64,000 nucleotides of DNA from Ferruginibacter sp. (GTDB lineage Bacteria; Bacteroidota; Bacteroidia; Chitinophagales; Chitinophagaceae), in contig JANYFT010000365.1 of the NCBI GenBank assembly GCA_025359625.1, positions 1 to 64,000 of the forward strand, read 5' to 3'. The position numbers were made by a program, and so were the translations under genes. Positions 1 to 10,390 of this stretch are shown here, one piece after another. The first letter of the stretch is position 1, and each line of letters starts with the position of its first letter. The notes beneath the pieces are model-generated. The model was not told the DNA's origin and did not search any database. It worked only from the letters and a program-made list of their open reading frames with translations.

Positions 1-255
1 GTGACCCGGACAGTCAACGTGTGCATAGTGGCGTTTTTCAGTAGCGTACTCAACGTGCGCTGTATTGATTGTGATACCCCTTTCTTTTTCTTCAGGAGCC
101 CCATCAATTTCATCATAATTTTTTTTCACCGCTAAACCTCTTTTTGACAAAACATCGGTTATAGCGGCTGTTAGTGTTGTTTTACCGTGATCCACGTGAC
201 CGATAGTACCAACGTTTAAGTGGGGTTTATCCCTCTTGAAAGATTCTTTTGCCAT
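1..255 (-). CDS. tuf: Elongation factor Tu, N-terminal part (truncated by window edge)
   Basis: Minus-strand translation [40 protein letters not shown]...[14 protein letters not shown]-loop. Confidence 0.97.
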   Translation of the reverse strand, partial: MAKESFKRDKPHLNVGTIGHVDHGKTTLTAAITDVLSKRGLAVKKNYDEIDGAPEEKERGITINTAHVEYATEKRHYAHVDCPGH

Positions 256-371
256 TGTTTATTTTTTAATAATTGTTTTGAAAATTGGTTTTCATTTAAA
301 GTCTGTAACCATAGACCGTATTAGTTTATTCTTTTCTCCAAATATCCATCCTGCACCAAAATAACTTTTAG

Positions 372-444
372 AGCCGTTGGTGAGAATCGAACTCACGACC
401 TCTTCCCTACCAAGGAAGTGCTCTACCCCTGAGCTACAAAGGCT
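372..444 (-). tRNA. tRNA-Thr (anticodon GGT)
   Basis: Cloverleaf in reverse complement; anticodon arm acttcc-ttGGTag-ggaagt; GTTCGATTC-like T arm. Confidence 0.93.
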
Positions 445-473
445 TAAATACCACTGCCCAAAGGCAACAAAGA

Positions 474-546
474 GCGGAAGACGAGGCTCGAACTCGCCAC
501 CTATAGCTTGGAAGGCTATCGCTCTACCAAATGAGCTACTTCCGCT
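474..546 (-). tRNA. tRNA-Gly (anticodon TCC)
   Basis: Reverse complement gcggaagtagctcatttggtagagcgatagccttccaagctat...cttccgc; anticodon loop ctTCCaa. Confidence 0.93.
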
Positions 547-648
547 TGTTAATTTTCAAATGTGAAAATTAGTAAATTTGAAAATGTTAGAACAAAGAAC
601 TGTTTAAATTGAGCAAGTTTTAAATTTTAAAATTTGCTAATTTAAAGT

Positions 649-730
<82 letters not shown>

Positions 731-773
731 AAAAAAAGCGAAATATATTTTGCAATTTATTTCTATGGTTCAG

Positions 774-847
774 AGCCGAAGACTGGAGTCGAACCAGCGA
801 CCTACTGATTACAAATCAGTTGCTCTACCAACTGAGCTACTTCGGCT
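774..847 (-). tRNA. tRNA-Thr (anticodon TGT)
   Basis: Reverse complement agccgaagtagctcagttggtagagcaactgatttgtaatcagtaggtcgctggttcgactccagtcttcggct. Confidence 0.94.
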
Positions 848-999
848 TATTTTCAAAAGAACTTTTCCCAAAAAACGATTACAGTATCGTACTACTATTT
901 TTGGGATGGCAAAGGTAAGTATATTTGACTAATACAAAAACTTTGTAAAAGATTTTTTTACACGAAAAAAATAAAAATGTGTATAAGCATAAAATGGCA

Positions 1000-1025
1000 T
1001 AAAAAAACCCCCGTTTTTCGGGGGT
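1000..1025 (-). terminator. Rho-independent terminator downstream of hpf
   Basis: accccc-gtttttc-gggggt hairpin with T-run on the minus strand. Confidence 0.75.
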
Positions 1026-1032
1026 GATATAT

Positions 1033-1332
1033 TTATGCTGCCAGCTTTTCTTTCTTTCGTTTTATCTGCAATATTACAGAGTCCAGCGCTTCATCAAAAC
1101 TTTCTTCAAATGACTTGGAAGAATGCTTCACAAAAAAATCATACTTGGGAATATGAACTTTAATTTCCGCTACTTTGTCTTTAATGGTGTGTACCACATT
1201 GTCAAGCTTTAAATACACATCAACTTTTGTAATCCTGTCATGAACCTGAAATAGCTTTGAAAGCTTCTTTTCAATATAGGATTTTAATTTTGAATCTGCG
1301 TCAAAATGCACAGTCTGAATGTTTACGTTCAT
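1033..1332 (-). CDS. hpf: Ribosome hibernation-promoting factor HPF/YfiA family
   Basis: 99 aa; MNVNIQTVHFDADSKLKSYIEKKLSKL pattern of the RaiA/HPF family. Confidence 0.88.
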   Translation of the reverse strand: MNVNIQTVHFDADSKLKSYIEKKLSKLFQVHDRITKVDVYLKLDNVVHTIKDKVAEIKVHIPKYDFFVKHSSKSFEESFDEALDSVILQIKRKKEKLAA

Positions 1333-1527
1333 AGCAATCTAAATTTTTAATCAGTGAACAAATGTGTGAAAAATTTGGGTAAACTATTACATCATAGGCT
1401 AAATTATTTGGGTTTAAAATGAACAATTATTCAAATTCAAGTTACTGCTTACAAGTGTAATTTCCAAAAAAAGTACACTCTATTGATAAACTATTTAAGT
1501 GCCCAATTTATTGCACCAACAATTAAT

Positions 1528-2448
1528 TTATGCTTTAGGGTGAGCTTTATTATGCACCTCTTTTAACTTTTCAATAGTATTATGTGTATATATCTGCGTA
1601 GCGGCAAGACTACTATGACCCAATAATTCTTTTACGGCATTTATATCTGCCCCATTATTCATTAAATGAGTAGCAAATGTGTGCCGCAATACGTGGGGGC
1701 TTTTTTTGTCGATGGTCGTAACAGCAGACAGGTATTTTCTCACTACATTATAAATATATTTTGGATATAACTTTTTTCCTTTTTTATTTACCAGCAAAAT
1801 TTCAGTATCTGCCAATTCAAAAGCAATTCTCTTATCGGCTATATATTTTTGAATGAGCTGCGATAATTCAATATTAACCGGAAGTATCCTTTCTTTGTTC
1901 CCTTTACCCAAAACCTTTATGGTGCTATTTCCTTTATCTGTGTGCGCTTCTTTAAGGTTCATCAACTCTGCCTGGCGTATCCCTGTATTATAAAGTAGCT
2001 GAAATATTAAGCGATCTGTTTTTCCACTCCAGTCATACGGAAATTCTACATAATTGAATAATGTGCTGATATCTGTTTCTGCAACAAATTGAGGTAATCT
2101 TTTTTTTACTTTGGCAGAAAGTATAGTTGACATCGGGCTATCCTGAAGTAACTCCTGTTTTAACTGGTACTTAAAAAAAGATTTTAGGGTTGATATTTTT
2201 CGGTTAATACTTTTTGATTCCATCCCCTTTTCTTTTAATCCCGCCAGCCAGCTGCGAACAAAAGATGCATTTATTTCGGCAAGTAAAATAGCCCCAAACT
2301 GCAATTCAATAAAATCAAAAAAATCAGTAAGGTCATTTTGGTATGATAGGATAGTATGCGGGGAATACCTTTTTTGAAATTTGAGGTAATCTAAAAAAGT
2401 CTGTATTAGTTGAAGATGGCTTATGGGCATAAAAAAGCTGATAACCAA
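1528..2448 (-). CDS. Tyrosine recombinase XerC/XerD family
   Basis: N-terminal SAM-like domain plus catalytic motifs TGIRQAEL, HVLRHTFATHL, LGHSSLAATQIYTH. Confidence 0.95.
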   Translation of the reverse strand: MVISFFMPISHLQLIQTFLDYLKFQKRYSPHTILSYQNDLTDFFDFIELQFGAILLAEINASFVRSWLAGLKEKGMESKSINRKISTLKSFFKYQLKQELLQDSPMSTILSAKVKKRLPQFVAETDISTLFNYVEFPYDWSGKTDRLIFQLLYNTGIRQAELMNLKEAHTDKGNSTIKVLGKGNKERILPVNIELSQLIQKYIADKRIAFELADTEILLVNKKGKKLYPKYIYNVVRKYLSAVTTIDKKSPHVLRHTFATHLMNNGADINAVKELLGHSSLAATQIYTHNTIEKLKEVHNKAHPKA

Positions 2449-2501
2449 AGTTACAAAGTAACCGATTATCAGTTTAAAATATTAAGTAATGATAAATAGA
2501 A

Positions 2502-2699
2502 CTAAATATCTATTTTACCACTTGCTATGTTCTGTTTGTAAACAGCTTTTAGCACCTGTGTACGGCGCCTTATAGACGGTTTAATAAATGCCTGTCTTTC
2601 TCTTAACTGTAGTAGTACTCGGCTTTTTTCAAATTTTTTCTTGTACTTTTTTAAAGCCTTGTCTATGTTCTCGCAATCTTTTGAATCTATTATTAACAT
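2502..2699 (-). CDS. rpsU: 30S ribosomal protein bS21
   Basis: 65 aa; basic protein with S21-like VLLQLRERQAFIKPSIRRRTQVLKAVYKQ. Confidence 0.93.
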   Translation of the reverse strand: MLIIDSKDCENIDKALKKYKKKFEKSRVLLQLRERQAFIKPSIRRRTQVLKAVYKQNIASGKIDI

Positions 2700-2707
2700 T
2701 TTGATAT

Positions 2708-2716
2708 ACCTCCTTT
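2708..2716 (-). promoter_or_regulatory. Strong Shine-Dalgarno sequence of rpsU (AAAGGAGGT)
   Basis: Reverse complement AAAGGAGGT-atatcaaa-ATG, perfect complement of the canonical 16S 3' end. Confidence 0.85.
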
Positions 2717-2797
2717 GGTAGTTTTTTTAGAAGCGCAAAGATAGCAGAAATATTTAAATTTCAAAATTCAAAATGATAAAAAAAGTATTTTTGATAA

Positions 2798-3388
2798 ATG
2801 TTTACAGGAATAATAGAAACTACCGGTGTCATTAAAGATATTTTTTCATTAGGTACCAACAAAACATTTTGGATTGAATCGTCGCTTTCAAATCAATTTA
2901 CTATCGACCAAAGTATTGCCCACAACGGCGTTTGCCTTACGGTTGAAGAAATAAAGAATAACCTGCACCGCGTTACCGCCATAGAAGAAACACTTTCAAA
3001 AACCAATTTAAATAGCTGGAAAATAAATACGGTTATTAATTTGGAAAGGTGCATGCAAATGAATGGAAGGCTTGACGGCCACATAGTACAGGGTCATGTT
3101 GATACGGTTGCCACCTGCATTGAAACTATTTGTAAAACGGGCAGCTGGGAATACCAGTTTGAATTTGATAAGCAGTTTTCGGCGCTTATAATTGAAAAGG
3201 GTTCTATTTCTCTCAACGGAATAAGCCTTACGATTTTTAATATAAAAGAAAACGGTTTTACCTTAGCAGTTATACCCTACACTTACGAACACACAAATAT
3301 GCAATGCCTGCAAAAAGGAGATTTGATAAATTTGGAGTTTGATATGATTGGAAAATATGTTAACCGTATTTCTCAATTTAAAAAATAG
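2798..3388 (+). CDS. ribE: Riboflavin synthase alpha subunit
   Basis: MFTGIIETTG start; duplicated lumazine-binding folds; NGVCLTV and NGISLTI motifs. Confidence 0.95.
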   Translation: MFTGIIETTGVIKDIFSLGTNKTFWIESSLSNQFTIDQSIAHNGVCLTVEEIKNNLHRVTAIEETLSKTNLNSWKINTVINLERCMQMNGRLDGHIVQGHVDTVATCIETICKTGSWEYQFEFDKQFSALIIEKGSISLNGISLTIFNIKENGFTLAVIPYTYEHTNMQCLQKGDLINLEFDMIGKYVNRISQFKK

Positions 3389-3549
3389 AAATCAACATTT
3401 TGTCTTCCCTGCTTTATTATATTATTTGCTCTTTTTTCACGAGTAATTTCTTAAAACGTTATAGCTGCTTAAACCGGCTTGTTACCCATCTGACTGCAAG
3501 CGGCAAGCGAAAAAAAAATCTTTATATTTACCCGGTACAACTTTTTTAA

Positions 3550-4653
3550 ATGAAAGAAAAGAAGATTATTCCTGCGCTTACCGGAATCAGAGCCATTTGT
3601 GTTTATCTGATTTTTTTTTATCATCTAAATTCTTTTGACCCAATCTTGCATCCTAATTTATACCTGATTCTTAATCAATTTTACACCTTTCTTACTTTTT
3701 TTTTTGTATTAAGCGGCTTCCTGATTTATCACAGATACGGTGACGTGAGGTATTCTGACAAAACAAAAATTCATAATTATTTTGTAAGCCGCATTTCAAG
3801 GGTGTTCCCTATTCTACTGCTGTTAATAACACTCACCTTTCTTTTAGCTCTTTACCATGGCTATTACGATAAAAAGGAAACGCTGTTACTTTACTTATTG
3901 AATATTTCTTTGCTCAAAGGATTTTCATCTAATTACTTTTTATCTGGCATTGGCCCGAGCTGGAGCATGAGTGTTGAAGAACTATTTTACCTGTTAAGTC
4001 CAATACTTTTTCTGTATGGAAACAATATAAAATCTCTTATCATTACCATTTTGATATTTTACGGATTGGGTATTGTTATTACTTATTCCTTTTCCCTATT
4101 TCCAAATGCAGGCTTTTTCAATAGCTATATTTTCACTGCGTATCACACATTTTTTGGACGGATATTTGAATTTGCATGTGGCATTTTTTTAGGGTTTCTC
4201 GTAAAAGGATTTTATCCCAATCACATTATACATAGGTTAGGTAAAAAAAGCCTGCACATTGGAATATTTATAATAGTCATTTCAGTTTTCCTATTGTCAT
4301 TAATTACTAAGAAATATCAAATTCAACATGCTGTAGAAGTGTGGCCGGGGGTAGCCGTTAATAATATTTTGATGCCGGTTGGTATCACATTTATTTTTTA
4401 CAGTTTAATATACCACAACAGTATTTTACGCAATTTTCTATCAAGTAAAATCATGGTTCAGTTAGGCAATGCTACTTATTCATTTTACCTCTTGCATACC
4501 ACATTTTTACTGTCCTACATCTACAAATTTATCGGTAGAAACATAGCAGTAACCTTTATCACAATGATTATCGTTTCTTACATTTTTTATAGACTCGTTG
4601 AACAGCCTGCAGCTGTTTTTATAAAAAAAAGGTTTTATAAAAAGAAAGGTTAA
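3550..4653 (+). CDS. Acyltransferase family 3 (OafA/YrhL-like)
   Basis: Multi-TM; IPALTGIRAICVYLIFFYHLN and GPSWSMSVEELFYLLSP motifs. Confidence 0.9.
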   Translation: MKEKKIIPALTGIRAICVYLIFFYHLNSFDPILHPNLYLILNQFYTFLTFFFVLSGFLIYHRYGDVRYSDKTKIHNYFVSRISRVFPILLLLITLTFLLALYHGYYDKKETLLLYLLNISLLKGFSSNYFLSGIGPSWSMSVEELFYLLSPILFLYGNNIKSLIITILIFYGLGIVITYSFSLFPNAGFFNSYIFTAYHTFFGRIFEFACGIFLGFLVKGFYPNHIIHRLGKKSLHIGIFIIVISVFLLSLITKKYQIQHAVEVWPGVAVNNILMPVGITFIFYSLIYHNSILRNFLSSKIMVQLGNATYSFYLLHTTFLLSYIYKFIGRNIAVTFITMIIVSYIFYRLVEQPAAVFIKKRFYKKKG

Positions 4654-4658
4654 TTACA

Positions 4659-6236
4659 CTACTGGTGTTTAAATGAAAGCACTATAATACCAGGATAAAG
4701 ATCTCCCATTACCGATGATGCTTTTGATGCAATTGCGCCATGCAATAGTTCATTTTTTTGATAATCAGAATGATAAAATAACAAGTAGTTGTCTATCTTA
4801 TATTTCTCAATACCATTTAATATTTCGTCTGCTGAATAATTAGTTTCGAATGGACCAAAATATTTTCCCTTAAGCAAATAATTTAACACAACGCAAGCAG
4901 ACCACTCATTCGAATTTTGGTGATAAGAAATAATGTTGCCGGTTATTTTATTTTTCTTTAACACCGCCGCCATTTCATAAACATCTTTTCCTGATCCTAA
5001 TCCATGCTTTAAATCCATTACCGGAAAAATGCAAAAGCTGGTTACTATCATAAGTGATATAAAATCTAAAAAACTTTTATTAAGAAAATTCATTTTGTTT
5101 ATGCAGGTAAGCAATATGCCTGCAAGTAACAAAGTTACCATTGCCATAACCCATAAAAACCTTGTTTCTACATGCAACAGCAATAATCCTAAAGGCCAAA
5201 CAGCTATGAAACTCATTAAGATCAAATTCTTTGTTTCGGCATAAAAGACATTTGACCTTTTAAGAATTAACAATAAGGTGATAAAAATTATTGTTGTAAA
5301 AAAACAAGAGTAAATATTAAAATTTGATAAGATTTCTACTGCATTATTTAAAATAAGTTTCAGCTGAAGTAAAAAGGTTTTTGAGTTGGTGAACGGAGTA
5401 AGATTCGTTACTTGTACGTAAGATAAGTCGTCCCAGAGTGAATAACCATCGCTGTAAGGCGGAGCGTAAAATAATATTCGTGGTTGCACATAAGCTTTTG
5501 ACAGAGACCATGTCATATTGTAAGCCCCTGTACGTGACAACATAAAAGACCCATATTTATATTTTAAAACAAATGCCCAGGGAACAACTGAGGTGATGAG
5601 GACTAACACTGCAGCAAGCATTTTTTTAAATGCAATTTTGCTGAAGTAGCTGTTGTTATACCTCTTTTCGCAAACTATAATGACGATTACCAAATTTGCA
5701 ATAGCAAAATAAAAGGTGTAAGCCTTGGCATAAAACCCGATACCGCACAAAAAGGCGGCTAGAATTATTTTTTTATAACTGCTGTAGAAATTTCTGCTAC
5801 AGACTACATTTAAATACAGCAGTATAAATAAAGCCTGCAACAGATCGCCAAATAACCTCAAAAATACTATTTGCAATATTAGAAACATACCTGCTACTGA
5901 AATACCAAAAGCTATTTTTTCTGGCAGCAGATTTTTTTTAATAAGTAACAAAAATGCCAATAGCATAATAAAGCCATACACACCGTTTAAACTCTTTACA
6001 CTTAATATCGGATCTAACCCCATGCTTATAAAGGGTGCCAGCAACCACGAACCTAATGGGCTCCACAGACCATTTATTGAATTAAAATAATCTCCTTTTG
6101 AAACGCGTTCAGCAACTTTAAGATAACCTGTGGCATCGGGATCGATAGAATAACGATACCCCGGAAAAAGGAGACAAAAAAGAACAACATAGCTCAGTAA
6201 TAATAAAACCAGGTATTTCGGCTTCATGAGGCGCAA
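4659..6236 (-). CDS. Multi-pass membrane protein, GT-C/dolichyl-phosphate-mannose-mannosyltransferase-like
   Basis: 525 aa, many TM helices, early periplasmic DPDATGYL acidic motif typical of GT-C folds. Confidence 0.65.
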   Translation of the reverse strand: MRLMKPKYLVLLLLSYVVLFCLLFPGYRYSIDPDATGYLKVAERVSKGDYFNSINGLWSPLGSWLLAPFISMGLDPILSVKSLNGVYGFIMLLAFLLLIKKNLLPEKIAFGISVAGMFLILQIVFLRLFGDLLQALFILLYLNVVCSRNFYSSYKKIILAAFLCGIGFYAKAYTFYFAIANLVIVIIVCEKRYNNSYFSKIAFKKMLAAVLVLITSVVPWAFVLKYKYGSFMLSRTGAYNMTWSLSKAYVQPRILFYAPPYSDGYSLWDDLSYVQVTNLTPFTNSKTFLLQLKLILNNAVEILSNFNIYSCFFTTIIFITLLLILKRSNVFYAETKNLILMSFIAVWPLGLLLLHVETRFLWVMAMVTLLLAGILLTCINKMNFLNKSFLDFISLMIVTSFCIFPVMDLKHGLGSGKDVYEMAAVLKKNKITGNIISYHQNSNEWSACVVLNYLLKGKYFGPFETNYSADEILNGIEKYKIDNYLLFYHSDYQKNELLHGAIASKASSVMGDLYPGIIVLSFKHQ

Positions 6237-6307
6237 TATTTTTTTAATAATAATTGAGGTATATTGTTTGAATTATCGATGCAATTAAAACTTCAACTCA
6301 TAAATAT

Positions 6308-7492
6308 ATGGTATTAAAATATTGTCAGAATGTATTACTAAAAAATGGCAAATTTTACCTTGCAGCTATTTGGGGGTTGACTACAATTTTGTATCTGCAA
6401 AAATTTGGAATAGTATCAAACATGGAAGCATCAAAATATATAAATGAGGCGGAGCTGCTTATAAAAAATGGTAGTTTTTCTGCATCAAGGTATTGGTTTT
6501 ACAGCATCACAATTTTTATTATTACAATTGCCCTGAAACTTAAAATAGGTTTAACAGGCGCATTTATACTACAAGCAATTCTTAACCTTTACGCTTATTT
6601 ATTTTTTTACAAAGCTTTAAAAAAAGCCTTTCAAATGCCTGCAACAGCTTTCTTTATTATTGTGTACCTGCTTATTTTTTGGCCCTATCAAAACTGGGTA
6701 GTTTTTTTATTTACCGAGTCAGCTTTTTTTAGTTTGATCCTTATCCTATTTTCTGCTATAATATTATACAGACCTGAAAGTGTTAAAAACATTTTACTTA
6801 TTTGTATCGCTTTGGTACTTGTTATAATGTCTCGTCCATTAGGAATTCTTTTTGGAGGCAGTATTTATTTGTATCTTTTTTATAGCGCCAATAACAAATG
6901 GAAAATCATTCTTGGCTGTTGCTCCTTATTTCTTTTAGCATTTGCTTTTTATACCATCAATACCATATTTTCTACTATAAAAGACTGGAGCATTACACAG
7001 GCTTTTGAGCAGGAAAGTGTTATTTGTGATTTGCCCACTACTACTCCATCTTTCACTAAATTAAACCTTGCTACAAGTGGTAATCCTGTTTACCATCTTT
7101 ACTATTATTTAACACACAACTTTTCTCATTTCCTGCATTTTGCCAGCCTGAAACTTCAATATTTTTTTTTAATGACGAGGCCTTTTTACAGTAAAGCGCA
7201 TAATTATTTTTTATTGATAGATACGATTACAGTGTATCTTTTAATGATTGGAAGTTTTTTTATAAAAAAAATAAAGTTCGATAAAGGATTAAGCATTTTT
7301 TTAATCACCAGTATTGCACTTTACACTTTAACAATCATTATTCAATGTGATGATTACCAAAACCGGTTTATCCTTTCTATCTATCCGTTCTTTGTAATTC
7401 TTGCGGCACGAACAATAGAACATTTTATTTTACATTTTTTTAAAAACCACAAACAAACTGCCGGTACCGGTATAGAAAAAACGGTTCTTTAA
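6308..7492 (+). CDS. Multi-pass membrane protein, GT39-like
   Basis: 394 aa, about 10 hydrophobic segments, next to another GT-C-like gene. Confidence 0.5.
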   Translation: MVLKYCQNVLLKNGKFYLAAIWGLTTILYLQKFGIVSNMEASKYINEAELLIKNGSFSASRYWFYSITIFIITIALKLKIGLTGAFILQAILNLYAYLFFYKALKKAFQMPATAFFIIVYLLIFWPYQNWVVFLFTESAFFSLILILFSAIILYRPESVKNILLICIALVLVIMSRPLGILFGGSIYLYLFYSANNKWKIILGCCSLFLLAFAFYTINTIFSTIKDWSITQAFEQESVICDLPTTTPSFTKLNLATSGNPVYHLYYYLTHNFSHFLHFASLKLQYFFLMTRPFYSKAHNYFLLIDTITVYLLMIGSFFIKKIKFDKGLSIFLITSIALYTLTIIIQCDDYQNRFILSIYPFFVILAARTIEHFILHFFKNHKQTAGTGIEKTVL

Positions 7493-8305
7493 ATTCAGCA
7501 ATTGAAATATCTTATCAAATAATTTTGAGAGAAATATAAAGTGATAATATTTAAGCCTTGTAACCAGAAAATGTGCATCGCCATATTGCCCGCATTTGGA
7601 AGCATGTATAATTTGCAAATTATTACGCCTTGCAAAAACAGCAAGGCTTTGCCTGGTGAAGTACTGAATATGCTCTATGGGTTTGTATTGAAACCATCTT
7701 TTCCTAAAAAGTTTTCGCTGAAAGCTATTGTGATTTGGAGTCACCATTATTACAATACCGTCTGCATCCAGCAAGTGGCTTAATTGCTTAAATGCAGCAT
7801 CTATAACTGGAATATGTTCTATTACATCAAAGAGCGTAATAACCTGGTATCGATGTTTAGTTTCAAAATTATCCAATGAACGATGATACACTATCTGGCC
7901 GTCTTTCTCTAAATTAATACACATTTCAGCATCGAGTTCCAAGCCTTCTGCATTCCATCCCTTCGCCTTCATAACGTCTAAACAATAACCAGCAGCACAG
8001 CCAACATCCAATGCATTTACCGGTTTGTTAACAGGCATAAATGGTGCTGCTTCCTTCAACCATCGTTCAAAATTCTTTATCCTTAACCTCTTTTCCAGTT
8101 CGTATCCTACATATCCATAGTCTTTATTTTTGAAATAGTTATGCTGATAGATATTTTGTAGTTGTTCATTTGTTATGCGTGGATTCACATAAACAAAATT
8201 ACATCCAGCACACTGCACAATAGGGAAGCCTAATTTAACTACCAATGGTTTTGTGTTATTACTATTACATAAAGAGCAGGGATATTCTTGCGTGGTAAAT
8301 TCCAT
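7430..8305 (-). CDS. Class I SAM-dependent methyltransferase with N-terminal zinc-ribbon-like CxxC...CxxC
   Basis: CSLCNSN..VQCAGCNFVYVNPRI; ALDVGCAAGYCLDVMKAKGWNAEGLELD; TLFDVIEHI. Confidence 0.9.
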   Translation of the reverse strand: MEFTTQEYPCSLCNSNNTKPLVVKLGFPIVQCAGCNFVYVNPRITNEQLQNIYQHNYFKNKDYGYVGYELEKRLRIKNFERWLKEAAPFMPVNKPVNALDVGCAAGYCLDVMKAKGWNAEGLELDAEMCINLEKDGQIVYHRSLDNFETKHRYQVITLFDVIEHIPVIDAAFKQLSHLLDADGIVIMVTPNHNSFQRKLFRKRWFQYKPIEHIQYFTRQSLAVFARRNNLQIIHASKCGQYGDAHFLVTRLKYYHFIFLSKLFDKIFQLLNLKNRFFYTGTGSLFVVFKKM

Positions 8306-8338
8306 TGAAATTAGTTAAGCCAATGTTGAAGAACAATA

Positions 8339-10195
8339 TTAAACTATTTTTCCTTTCATCGCATGCCCTATCGCTGTATCCATTATCCTTTCTGCATAAG
8401 GCCTTGAGATATCATTTAGCGCTTCCACTTTTATATGGATAAGGTCTTTGTCTTCCATCGTTAATGCTAACTGTAACGCCTGCATTGCAGCAGCTGTCTG
8501 CATCATTTCTTCTTTGGTAAGCTGACTGGCATTTTTTTGAATAAACTTTTCTGTATTCTCCAGTAACTGCTCTCCTTCTGTTCTGGCTTCTACCAATGCC
8601 CTGGTGGCTATATCTTCTTTGGCATGTGTAATAGAATCCCGTAACATTTTTTCCAGCTCCTGGTCTGTTAAATCCTGTTGTGCTTTTACTTCAATACTTT
8701 GTTCAATACCACTGCGTAGTTCTTTTGCTTTTACTACTAAAATACCATCTGCATTTATCAAAAAACTTACTTCTACTTTTGGTAATCCGGCAGGCATACC
8801 CGGTATGCCTGTTAAATTAAATTCCGCCAATTTTCGGTTATCTTTTACCATATCCCTTTCTCCCTGGTACACGGATATTTTCATTCCACTTTGCCCATCT
8901 TTATGTGTTGTATATTGCCTGGCAGCCTTATTGGGTATTTTTGAATTTCTCGTAATCAGTACATCCATTAACCCACCCATTGTTTCTATGCCCAATGAAA
9001 GTGGCGTAATATCCAGCAACAAAACATCTTTGTTGTTACCAGCTAAAATATCTGCCTGTATAGCTGCTCCCAACGCCACCACCTCATCGGGATTAACTGT
9101 ATCGTTTACCGGCTTATCAAAAAACCGGCTGATATTTTCCTTTACTAATGGTACTCTTGTAGACCCTCCCACCATTACAATCACTTCAATGTCTTTTGTT
9201 GTTAAGCCTGCATCTTTCAATGCACCGGAGCAGCAAGCAATCGTTTTATCAACCAATGGCTGAACCAATGATTCAAAAACTTTTTTAGTAAGGGTTAACT
9301 GATCAGCATTTAATACGCCTTCAAAAATATCGTTTGATGAAAGATGAATTTTTGCTTCTTCTGCCTTTAAGCGAATGGCCTGTGCAAATTCTTTATTTAG
9401 TTTTAGCTCTTCTTCGTTTATACCTGACTGCTGCAACCAATATTTTACAATGCTGTTATCAATATCATCGCCTCCTAAATAAGTATCTCCGTTTGTAGAA
9501 AGCACTTCAAAAATACCATTGCTAATCTTCAAGACGGAAATATCAAAAGTGCCACCGCCCAAATCATATACGGCAATTGTTTTTTCTTCTTCTTTATTTA
9601 AACCTAAACCATAGGCAAGGCTTGCTGCTGTTGGCTCATTTACAATACGCAATACATCTATTCCCGCTAATTTTCCTGCATCCCTTGTTGCCTGTCTTTG
9701 AGCATCGTTAAAATAAGCAGGCACCGTGATTACAGCCTTATTGACCGGTGTTTTCAAAATATGTTCTGCCCGATGTTTTAATTCTTTTAAAATAAAGGAA
9801 GACAAATCTACCGGAGAATAAAATTTATTGCCCACCTGTATCTTTATCATACTTTGGGTGTTATCATCAATTACTTTGTAAGAAAAAAAAGAAGCATTTT
9901 CTTTTATATCGTCATACGATTTACCCATTAAGCGCTTAGCAGAAAAAATAGTATTTTGTGGTTCAGTGATTAAAAAGTTTTTAGCTTCTTCTCCAACTGT
10001 AATATTTCCAACTGCATCAAAGTGTACCACCGATGGCACCAACGAACTGCTGTTGTGTTCCTTCAAAGCAACAGCTTGCCTTGTGTCTGGATGAATGATG
10101 GCCACTAAACTATTAGTTGTGCCTAAGTCTATCCCCACTATGATTTCTTCTTTTTGCAAGCTGCCTGTTGCTATATTGATCGCAATCTTCGCCAT
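8339..10195 (-). CDS. hscA: Hsp70-family Fe-S assembly chaperone HscA
   Basis: 618 aa; [50 protein letters not shown]; HscA-like C-terminus. Confidence 0.88.
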   Translation of the reverse strand: MAKIAINIATGSLQKEEIIVGIDLGTTNSLVAIIHPDTRQAVALKEHNSSSLVPSVVHFDAVGNITVGEEAKNFLITEPQNTIFSAKRLMGKSYDDIKENASFFSYKVIDDNTQSMIKIQVGNKFYSPVDLSSFILKELKHRAEHILKTPVNKAVITVPAYFNDAQRQATRDAGKLAGIDVLRIVNEPTAASLAYGLGLNKEEEKTIAVYDLGGGTFDISVLKISNGIFEVLSTNGDTYLGGDDIDNSIVKYWLQQSGINEEELKLNKEFAQAIRLKAEEAKIHLSSNDIFEGVLNADQLTLTKKVFESLVQPLVDKTIACCSGALKDAGLTTKDIEVIVMVGGSTRVPLVKENISRFFDKPVNDTVNPDEVVALGAAIQADILAGNNKDVLLLDITPLSLGIETMGGLMDVLITRNSKIPNKAARQYTTHKDGQSGMKISVYQGERDMVKDNRKLAEFNLTGIPGMPAGLPKVEVSFLINADGILVVKAKELRSGIEQSIEVKAQQDLTDQELEKMLRDSITHAKEDIATRALVEARTEGEQLLENTEKFIQKNASQLTKEEMMQTAAAMQALQLALTMEDKDLIHIKVEALNDISRPYAERIMDTAIGHAMKGKIV

Positions 10196-10333
10196 AATTT
10201 TTATACTTAATTACCTGTAATAAATAATTGCTGCAAAAGTAACAAATAATAAAGGCCGCTATTAAATAGCTTAGATGGTTTGCTTTCGAAATAGGAAATT
10301 TAAAAGCTTGGGGTATTGCAAAAAAACTGCCTG

Positions 10334-10362
10334 CAAAAAAGCCCCCTGCAATGCAGAGGGCT
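10334..10362 (-). terminator. Rho-independent terminator downstream of the OmpA-family gene
   Basis: agccccctgcaatgcagagggct hairpin; minus-strand T-run. Confidence 0.75.
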
Positions 10363-10390
10363 AAATCATTTGATAATTCGATTTTGCCAA

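Noticed and set aside
2720-2797. Possible FMN riboswitch upstream of ribE
   Set aside because: The spacer is too short and AT-rich; no RFN-like conserved segments are visible.
8604-9263. 219-aa + strand ORF antisense to hscA
   Set aside because: Fully inside a well-supported gene on the other strand, with no recognisable domain; typical shadow ORF.
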